In this document: positions 1 through 10,000 of the stretch, piece by piece
Position numbering within the stretch: the first letter of the stretch is position 1
How the letters are laid out: every line of letters starts with the position of its first letter
IMG/VR virus record: IMGVR_UViG_3300018418_000019
Span: 1-60,373 of that record
Origin: a virus
Direction: 5' to 3' (one strand)
DNA length: 60,373 nt
Position numbers and translations under genes: made by a program
Notes under the pieces: generated by a model
Seen by the model: the letters and a program-made list of their open reading frames with translations, nothing else
Database searches by the model: none
Told to the model about the DNA's origin: nothing

Positions 1-996
1 TACACCGTCACTAACGACGAGAACTTTGCTATGGGCGTGCTAGATTCTGAAAGGCTGTATAGCGACGTTGGAAACGCTATCACAGATAGAATTAGAACCA
101 ACCCACAGATGCTGCGCCAGATGGCGTTTGAGCAGTGGAGGAGAGACAACCCAGGCAAGGACTACATGACCGAGGCTGACCAGGAGTCAGCTCTCAATAC
201 TTACAACCCGACCCTGTCTCAGATTTCTATTGATGGGGAAAGTATTAGTACTGGAAAGCTTGATGCTCAAGGGCGATTCGTATTTAATGTAACAGACGCT
301 CAGATTGATGCGAACAACGACATGAACTCTGAGCAGAAGAGGGCTATGAAACAGTGGCGTCAAGCAACATCTAAATATTACGAGGCTACTGCCCAGGGTA
401 TTGCTGGTAGAATGGAGCCTGTTGACGAAAGGGCGGCGTATGCTCGGCTCAATCAAGACAGAGCCAATGCGCGGGCGGAAGCCGAGGCAGACCAGCAGCA
501 AGCTATGAACGAAGCCCTTGGAGCCACGTATGCCGTGAGCCAAAGAGAAGGTGGATACTCTGTTTCACTACCGCCAAGGGATAACGTAAGGGTTGATATA
601 CCAGGCGGTGCGGGCAGGGTCAATGTTACAGACATTCTGTACGACCAAGGTGGCAATGTGGTTGGCTATAGAACAATGGTTCCTAACGATGTTGTCACAT
701 CTGCTCTTGAAAACGCAGACACAGAGGATGATGCAGCTAGAATAAGAGCGTTCTTTGCAAGGTTTAGAGACAGAACAATTACTTCTAACGACCCAGAGTT
801 CAGGTCAATCAGTCAGTCTGTTGTAAACGATGATAAGATTGCAGGCAGACTACAGTTTGTCCCCGCTAAGATTGTTGGTCACAGTCAGGGATTGTTTGAA
901 GACGGACTCGGTCAGACTGGCATAGACCAAAACGTACTTGTTCAACTGCAAGCAAGAGCTCAGGCAGCTGAAATGCTTCCTGAAGAACTGCGGTAA
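1..996 (+). CDS. Virion-associated protein, 5' end outside window
   Basis: The frame is open from base 1 (YTVTNDENFAMGVLDSE...), so the ATG at 31 is probably internal and the gene begins elsewhere. The visible part is 331 residues, charged and Gln/Ala-rich around residues 130-175, with no signal peptide or membrane segment. It ends 20 nt before the giant virion gene, on the same strand and at the end of the tail/connector block, so an internal virion or ejection role is inferred from position only. I do not recognise the family. If the window is circular, the start is the ATG at 60338 and the whole protein is about 343 residues. Confidence is high that it is a gene and low on function. Confidence 0.75.
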   Translation, partial: YTVTNDENFAMGVLDSERLYSDVGNAITDRIRTNPQMLRQMAFEQWRRDNPGKDYMTEADQESALNTYNPTLSQISIDGESISTGKLDAQGRFVFNVTDAQIDANNDMNSEQKRAMKQWRQATSKYYEATAQGIAGRMEPVDERAAYARLNQDRANARAEAEADQQQAMNEALGATYAVSQREGGYSVSLPPRDNVRVDIPGGAGRVNVTDILYDQGGNVVGYRTMVPNDVVTSALENADTEDDAARIRAFFARFRDRTITSNDPEFRSISQSVVNDDKIAGRLQFVPAKIVGHSQGLFEDGLGQTGIDQNVLVQLQARAQAAEMLPEELR

Positions 997-1003
997 TAAT
1001 TCA

Positions 1004-1011
1004 TATCTTTG
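1004..1011 (+). promoter_or_regulatory. TATCTTTG promoter box, near-leaderless start
   Basis: TATCTTTG matches the Bacteroidota -7 consensus TAnnTTTG. Only 5 nt (TCTCT) separate it from the ATG at 1017, so transcription should begin at or almost at the start codon and leave no room for a ribosome binding site. No clear TTG is visible at the -33 position. Confidence 0.6.
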
Positions 1012-1016
1012 TCTCT

Positions 1017-4000
1017 ATGGAGACAAAAGAGCAGTTCCTTGCACGCTACTATGCGGCTGCAGAGGCTGGCGCTTCTAAAGCCGAGCTGCAAGCAATGATT
1101 GATGAGTTCCAATCTATGGCCGCTACTGCGCCACAAGAGGACTCAAAAAAAAAAGACGAAACTTCACCCTTGGAGCCAGCTTCGGAGGTGGATTTTACGG
1201 ATTCTTCCTCAGGGCTGGCGACTCCAGCTCAGCAGGACGAGGACGACAGTGGAGCTTCGGCTTCTACGCCAGTAACATTTGACCCGTACCAGACGTACAA
1301 CTTCGGGGGACAGCAAATCCCTGGGGCTGACGCGCAACTGGTGTACGACTATGGTCAGGTATACGGCTCAGAACGTCAATCATTTATACAAAATAACTTT
1401 GACCTTGCACGCTACTACAGCGCCAACGGCATGGCTGCTGACGCCGAGCGCGTGCGGCAGCTCTCTCCAGAACAACTAGAATTAGAGCGCGGTTCTGTCC
1501 TTGACGGCATCAACAGCCTGATAGATGACGATATCAACTCTGGTTATATCGAACTAGGCAAGGGATTGGATGGGGCTCCAGACCAAGGAGAGTACAACCA
1601 GGTCAACAGCCTCCTGGCTGGTGGCGCAAAAGGTTCTCTGTACAGCGGATACGGGAAGGATGGAGGTTTGTTTGACGGATTTGTTTCTGACCCAGACCCG
1701 CTGGGGCTTTACGCCGCAGAAGACCCAAGAGATTCGATGTCCCTTGAGGAAAGAGAGGATGACTTTGCGGATAGATTTGGTGATTGGCACAAAAGAAATC
1801 TTGGTAACAAAACCTTTTCATACGTCAACAGCCAAGTAGAGCCCACCGCCTCTGAGAAGTACGCACAATTTCTTGGGCAGGAACTCAGCGTGGAACAGCG
1901 CAGGGCTATTGAGCAAAACCTATACCGCAACTACAACATCGCCGCAGACCTTACAGGTGAGGGATATGTAAATGAATCTGGAAGAGGTTGGCTTGGTGTG
2001 ACAGATGTGTTTGGCCCTGGGTTTCAGAGGGGCATGCTTCAGGCATGGGACGGAATCGCCACTAGTGTTGAGAACGTTCTCGGTGGGGACGAGGAGGACC
2101 AAGCGTACAGGCAGCAAAGGATTAAAGAGATTGGTCAAGAGATGGCCGTGGCGACCAAGAACCTTGAGCAGAAGCTTGCTGAGAACGACATCGAGGGGTA
2201 CTTCACTGATACCCTTGGACAGTTTGGTGCTTCGTTGCCCATGATGGGGGCGGCAATGATTACGGGTGCGGTGACAAGAAACCCTAGGGCTTCAATGGCA
2301 GCCGTGTCTGTGTTTGGAGCTGCCACAGTCTACTCTGAAAACAGGGAGAATGAGTGGTTTCAAAACCTGAGCTCTGCTGAGCAGGTGGGGTTTGTAGCAA
2401 GCAGCGGTATTGCAGAGGGTCTTCCAGCGATGGTGGCTGCAAACATTTTGTCTGGTGGCGGTGTGGCGGGGGCTGTTGCAAAAAGGCTTAGTGGCCGAGT
2501 AGCAAAGAATCAAGTTGCGAAATACACTTCGGGCCTGCTTACGGGTATGGGCCTTGGCGCAATAGAGGAGGGGGTTACTGAGGGTATTACTGCTGCATGG
2601 CAGTACAATGCTATGATAGACGCGAAGAGAAGAGGTGGCGAGGCTGTTGACTGGGACTACAACGAGTTTATTTCTCAAGTGAAACAAGGGGCGCTGGCTG
2701 GTATGGCTATGGGTGGGGGACTTGCGGGCGTGGGTAATGTCACTAGGACGGTGGCCACCAAGGGGCTCGATATGCTCCGAACCACAGCGAAGATTAACGA
2801 GCTCAAGAAGCAGTTTACTCAGGCTGAGTCTAAGGCTGAAAGAGCAAGCATTGGCAGGAGGATTGTTGATGCCATTGATGCGCACACCAAGCTGTTCGAT
2901 AGACGCCAACAGCTGATGGAATACTTGGCGGAAACAAATCCAGAGACTTTTCAAAGACTCGTGGACATTCACAATAAGGTGGAGATTCTTGCCGAGCAGT
3001 ATACTAGGGCTGACTCTAACGGAAGAAGAAAGATTACGAAAGAAGTCAGGGAGCTTCTGCAAGAAAGAGGCACTATTGAGGGGGAGATGGATTCTATGCT
3101 CCAGACCGATGGCAAGCTTGAGTCTCGTATCCTGGCTAAGGAGGGAAGAAAGGCTGGGAATAAGAGACGTAACTATGGAGGGTTGTTCCAGGAGGGCAGA
3201 GGAAAGGTTACTGTAACAGCGGGCAATTTAGACTCGGTATCGAAGTTAATCTCAAGGCTCACTTCTCTTGACGTACTCCCCCACACAACCCTAGATGGTG
3301 AGGGCAAGACAAAGTCTATTACTACTGGTGAACGCATTGTCAAGGGGATGCAAAACGCTATGAATGTGGTGAGGGGTCTGGCCTCCTTGGGGGATGTCGC
3401 CATTGACATGTACAGAGATTACGATACGTACATCGCCGACCTGATGGAGGAGGGTGGCATGACTAGAGAGGAAGCTGTAAATGCAGCAGGTCGCGGTATG
3501 TGGACAGGCTCGGGTCAGATTAAGCTTTTCCTCCCATCACTATTGGAGAACACGGCCTACCACGAGGGGTACCACGACTTCGTGTTGCAGACTATTGGAA
3601 CTAAGGCTGCTGTTGGGTTGGCAAAGAAGTTGTTTCAAGCCCTGCCAGACAATCTATCTAAAAGGTATTCACAGTTCTTAACAAGCTACGGGGATGGCAG
3701 AGGCAACCTCACGTCTTCACTTGATGACAAATCTCTAACAGAACAACAGAAGGTCCAGGTTGCCGACGAGTTCCTTACAGAACTTCTTGCTGATATCACA
3801 GCAGGCAATATATCTATCGACATTCAGAAGAGTGTAATTAGGCAGTTCATGGAGTTCCTTGCTCCGCACTTGGGGCGCATTGGGGTCAGAGGTATTCCTG
3901 ACGCGAAGATTGACAACGTCGTATCTGCTATCCAACAGATGACTCAAGAGTTCTCCGAGGGCCGCAGGCTTGAGGGACAGAGAAAACTGAACGAAGCAGT

Positions 4001-7000
4001 CATCCGAGCGGGGTATGCTGGCATGGCTACAAAGATTGGTATCGCTGCTGATGAGGATTCAGATGAAGGATTTGATGAGTCTAAATCACAGGCAATGGAT
4101 GCTGGTGATTCTAAGATTGAGGCCACAATCATATTCAAAGTTGGTAAGACTAGGGTGAGTGGAAGATATCCAGTTACCCGTGTGTTCAACAATGAGCAGC
4201 ACCTTGAAAACTTCATCAAGTGGATGGAGAAAAACAAAGGTTGGGAGAGCGACGAAATCTATATCAAAGAGGGTACGTATAGAGGTGTGGATTACAAGCG
4301 AAAGGACGCAGTGCAGTCGCAGCAACCAAGGCCCAGGACCAAGGTTCAGGCCACCGAGCAGGACGTGTACTCGGTTCAGGCTTGGGACTATGAAGCCTTT
4401 GCTAAGAATATGGCCAAGGCCCTTCAGCTCATGAAGGAGTCTGGGGTTAACTTAGGTATTCAGGTTACGCCTCTCACAGCAGAAGACGTAAAGAAGATTG
4501 CCGATGATGGAGGAGCCATATTTTCCACGTCAGACAACAAGGCTGGTGCCTACGTCAAGAGAGATGGCTATATGGGTGGGTTGTGGAAGAGCCCAGAGTC
4601 CTCGTTGAGCAGGGTGTCTAAGCCTCTTCAAGACAAGAGGAACAGCCTTGCTAAGAATTGGGGCATGAAGAGCGGTTTCTTCGACGCCTATGCAACAGAC
4701 CTGGAGAGACAGTACGTAGAGAACGGGTGGAAGCCTGTGGCTAGAGTTAAGTTCAACCCTGAGTTTGCCCCAGAGGGGTGGAACGAGGAGGGTTCTCCTT
4801 TAATGGAGCAGCCTGACGTAGTGTTCTTCGTTGAGGGCGAGGGTAAGGTGGGTGACGGTAAGATGTACGACGACTACATGGAGGCGTATTCTTCCGCAGA
4901 GACTATGGCCAAGGGTGAGAAGCCCAAGGCTCAGGCACTACCAAACCCAGAACTCCAAGAGAATGCCGAGGTGTCTATTGAGGAGGCATCGGGTATCACA
5001 CCGTCGCAGAGGGAACAGAGACGTACTGAGATTAAACTTCCAGAGTCTCAGAGGCAGGTAAGAAACAACGTTATTTTGGGTGTGCTCAATAAGTATGAGC
5101 TTGGGGAAATCACACAAGAGGATTACTTGCGTGCTGTCAGGGAGAACATGCCGATTAAGGCGTTCGAGGTAGTGCCAGAAATCCCAACGGTACTCGACAT
5201 TGCCTCTGCTCTTGACGCAAACAAGGTTGACAAGGGAATCATTGGCGTAAACAAAGAGGTTGAGGATGGATACTACGTTGGCCTTCGTTTAGACATCCCA
5301 GCTTACGACAATTATGACACATGGGTGGTGTCTGTACACCAGGGCAAGAAGGCGGAAGCTAGGTCTCCGTTCCTTGGTGGCAAGTCCATTGGTTATGGTC
5401 AGACCGCTGTTATTACAAACGCCACATTTGACTCTACTCCAACAGCGGCGTTGAACATCGCACGCGGTACAGCCAAGACCACAATAGCCAGGATGTTTGG
5501 AGACTGGAGAAATGAAAATCCAGAAGCCACAAGGCAGCGTGCGGTTGACATCATGAATGGTCCTGATTACAACTCTGACTACAAGGAGATTGGTAAGATG
5601 GAGGGCTGGGTTCAGGTGGGGATGAACCCGTTTAGACACAGCTGGTTCTACGACAAGAGGGATGGACGCCCGTTGGCAGAAGCCTCTGAAATTATTCAGG
5701 TTGGAGCACTTGTTCTTGCTAAGGATGCGGTTAAGATTTCAGAATCTGACCCACGCTTTGAAGCGAAAAGCAAGGTGGGGGGCAAGGCCATCAAGTTCCA
5801 GCGCCCAGGCTCTGATGTTACCGACCCCGTGTCTTTGGTCAAGTCACAGAAGATTGGAATCTTTGACCTGAAATACGCAGCAAGCACCACGCAGATGGAG
5901 GACTGGCTTAAGTCAGGCATCGTCCGTCAAGAAGACATGTCCATTCTGGAGGGGAGAGATGTACTGTCACACTCACCAGACAACATGATGGTTGGCTCGG
6001 TGTCTGTTGACGGTAGGGTACTGGTGAATAATGGAGGCGGGCTGTTTTATTCTGCCAACTCAGGTGATGTATGGGCCGTGGCTGGCGAGAGCGCTGGCAA
6101 CAACATGGCCAACGAACTTAATGAACTGCTCAAAAAGTCACCTGACGGAAAAGCCTACCTCCTGCTCATCAGCGGCAGCCGTCAGAAGCACAGAAGCTCC
6201 ACTAACGGGGTCATGTCTATGGCGTCTATTGGATTTGAGCTTGTTAACCAGGGCATCATAACTAAGACAGAACTCAAGAACGTTCTTAAGCAGACTATTG
6301 CCGAGACTGAGCAGCTGTCTGTTCAGAAACAGATAGCCGCCAACGAAGCTAGAGTAAAGAAAGGCAAAGAACCGAATCCAATTAAGAATGGGACAACAAA
6401 GCTTAGCTCTATGGGCGGGACTATCGAGGCTTTGTTTGAACGCTTCTTTGTAGAGTTTGCCTCTCCATACAAGTCTACGTTTGAACAAAGACGTGAGTTT
6501 GTAGATAAGTTCGCAACGAATATTGGCAATGCAGTGGCTGTTAAGTCAAAGGAAAGTGCTCAAGAAAAGAAGCGGATTATTGATTCGTATGAGAGGGTGT
6601 TTGGATTTAGACCCAACGCTAATCAGTTCGGCTCTACACTCAAGAATTTCTTTTTCGATTTCTTCCAAGAAAAGATTTTGCAGGGGGGGCAGGTTAATGA
6701 AATCTACGGAGCTATCGAGGTGACGTCTGAAGTCAAGCTTGAGAAAGACCCCAACCCAACAGCATCATATCCACTTAAGCTTGTCAACACAGACCCTAAC
6801 GCCCCACGCCCAAGGACTATTGTCTTTAAGACTATGCGCTCTGCTGCGGGTACGCTTGTTACCAGGGGTGTCAATCCAGCAAACCGTGGCCTAGAGATAG
6901 GTGATATGTACATCAACAGCAAGGGAGAGCGTAAGCTCATAACTCCTGCCGCATTTGAGATGATGGGTGGTATGGGTCAGGCCACATGGGGAAGGATGAC

Positions 7001-10000
7001 TGTCAAGTCACCAGTACCTATTGATACTATCACACGCGACATCCTTAACATGGATGAGAGCAAACCTATCGGTGTAAGAGCAAAGTCACAGGGTAACTTG
7101 ATGAAGCTCATAGCGGATATGGTAGACCCTTCAATTCCTACTCCAAGTGCTCGGGTCACTAAGCGAGGAAAGCTTATTATTGCGCCCTCAAAAACCGAGC
7201 TATGGAACAAGAGAAAGAAGGAGGTCGTGGACCTGCTCGTTGCCAGTGGCATGAGCAAAGAAAACGCGCAGGCTTTGTATGCCAATGCCAAGGCGTACAA
7301 GGAGGGAAGGACTGCGGGCAGGAAGCTCGCAACCAAGGAGGCTCAGAGCACACTCGGTAAGAGAAATAGAGAGCTAAGTACAGAAGCCAAGGCACTCAGG
7401 AAAGAACTCGACCAGCTCAAGAACAAAGCAAAGACTGTAGAGGAGTTCTTATCATTTGCAATCAAGCTTGTAGATGAGCGCATGAAGGGGAAGGGTCAGC
7501 AGCCATTCGGCAACGCTGATATCCAGAGGTTGCTGAAGATTGTACGTCAGGCACACAAGTCTTCTGCCAAGCGTATCGCTAAGGAGGGAGAGGCTGAGGT
7601 AATGGACACGTTCATCGAGAAGCTTATCGACATCTTTGATAAGCAGGATGCAAAGGCAGCTATGCGTGATTACCTCGCGTCTATTAGTGCGGCAAGAAAG
7701 CTACAGAAGAGGCTCAACAACATAACAAAGAAGCGCAAGAAGGGTGAGGCGCTCAAGTCTGTTGCATCCTACGCCAAGGTACTGTCTAGGCTTGCGGATA
7801 TAAACCCTGCCTTGCTTTCGCCAACAGATGTTAAAGACTTTATCAATACGCTGAACGCAGCAGTTCAGACAGTGTCTAAGGTCAAGACATCCTTCAGTAC
7901 TGAGGAGCAACGCATTGTAGCTGAGGCGCCTGCACGTCGTTCGGTAGAGACATTGAGCGCACTGGCTGACAAGTTCAAGGCCATGGAGGAACTCGGTCGC
8001 AATGCAGTCATGGTGGCTAAGGCGAAGGCCTTGGCAGAGAAGAACGGCACCACCTTTGAGGAGGAGTACTCAGCATTGCTCAAGGCAGAAGGACTTCGTA
8101 AGGTTAGCGGTACACGTAAGGCCATCCTTAAGTTCATAGAGGACAATCCAAACCTCGGCCTTGACCCAGCCAACCCAGCTGACGTAGAGTATGTGCTGCA
8201 ACAGCTGGCCGAGAACAAGGCACTGCTTGAGGAGCAATCAAAGGAGGCTATCATTACAGATGTACTTCTTCCTCAGATTGCATTCAACCTCGACAAGCTA
8301 CTTGAGGATAGACACATCGCTGAGATTCTTGGGTTGTACGATGCTGCTAAGTTCAACGTTAGCGAGCTGGTTGCTAGACTCAGCAAGCTGGACAAGATTC
8401 ACCTCGCCAACCTGGAGTTTAAGCTTGATGACTACCTGATGAACGACTCTGTCATGGGGCTTGGGTATCTAGCAGCTAGAGTAAGGGGACGTATTGAGAT
8501 GGCTGACGCAATCAAGGGTGAGCTGACCAGCAAGGGAATCAAGGCTGGGGCGAGACCCATCCTGTCTCTGCTTGATACAGCAGACTCCTTCATTAGGCTT
8601 GTGTTTAAGACAGACAACAAGACCATTGCTAAGATTAGAAGGCTCATTGGTTTTGCTGATATGGAGCGAGCGTTTGCCAAGGCGGACATGATTCACGCCA
8701 TGACGGTGGAGGCAATCAGCGAGGAGATTGATAGGATTGAAAAGGAGGGCGGCAGTGTCAAGACTGTGGCAGACAATGCCATCATGCAGCTGTTCTCTAT
8801 GGCCAGACAGATGCCAGTCCTTGAAGAGGGGGCGCCTGGTCAGAATGAAGCAGAGTGGTACCTCGCCTTGAGAGACGCAATGCGTCGCAGCATTGACCAC
8901 TACAGAGACCAGCGTGAGCTGTATTCAGATGAGGATATAGCTCAGATGGAGGCAGCGTTTGAGTATCTGTTCGCAGAGAAGAACCTGCCTGACCTAATCG
9001 CCAAGGTCCAGACAGAACGCGCCGACCTTGTTCAAATGGTTGACTTCATGACTGGGGTACACTCCACTCTTGAAGATTCGTTTGCTAATTACGTTGAGCG
9101 ATACCTCGGCAAGAACCTTACGAGGGAGAATAACTACACGCCATTCAGCGTTAAGGTGAGGGTGAAGAACGAAGCTGTTGATGAGGGGTTGCAAATGAGG
9201 CAAGCTATCATGGACAGCATGCGAAGCAGCTCCTTGTCTAACGCCAAGAAGGTTGCGGGCTCATCATACGAGAGAAACCCAAAGAGTATCACGGGCTCTG
9301 GCAACATCATTGGTCTTGACTTCATTAAGATTAACGAGCGCACACTTAGAGAGAACACCATCCTGTCGAATACTGTGGGCGAGGTGATGGCATTGCAGTC
9401 TGTATTCTCAAGCGACGAGATGTCTGAGCTTATTTCTGACGACGGAGTAAGACAACAGCTTCACAGCAAGCTGATGCAGTACATCACTCAGGATGCTGGA
9501 CGAGCACCATTTGTATTCCAGTCCAGGTTCATGATTGGCGGCAAGAAGTTTAGGAACCCCGTCAAGACCATTCGTAACGCTGTGATTGTCAAGGCTTTTG
9601 GCGGCGTGCTCACTCAGACACTGAAGCAAAGCACCGTGCTTATCAGTACCATGTTTAACTCAAAGGTTCCTACGCAGTCTATTCCATATATGATTAAGAC
9701 GGTGGGTGAGCTGTTTGCCTTTGCTGTTCGCAACGGTTTGTTTAAGGATTCTAAGATTGCTCTTGAGGCCAACGGTAGATACAAGCTTCTTCAGAACTCA
9801 CCAGTGTTCTCTCGTGACTATCAGGCGGGCAACATTGACCCGTACACGGGAGCCATTGATACTGAGACAAGCTGGTTCGTTAGAACAAGGGACAAGCTCA
9901 ATGACCTCGCTCTTCAAAACCTGAAGTCAACAGACAAGATTGCTGCGATTGCATCGTGGTTCACGTTTTACGGTGACTACCTTATCTCGGAGGGCCTGGC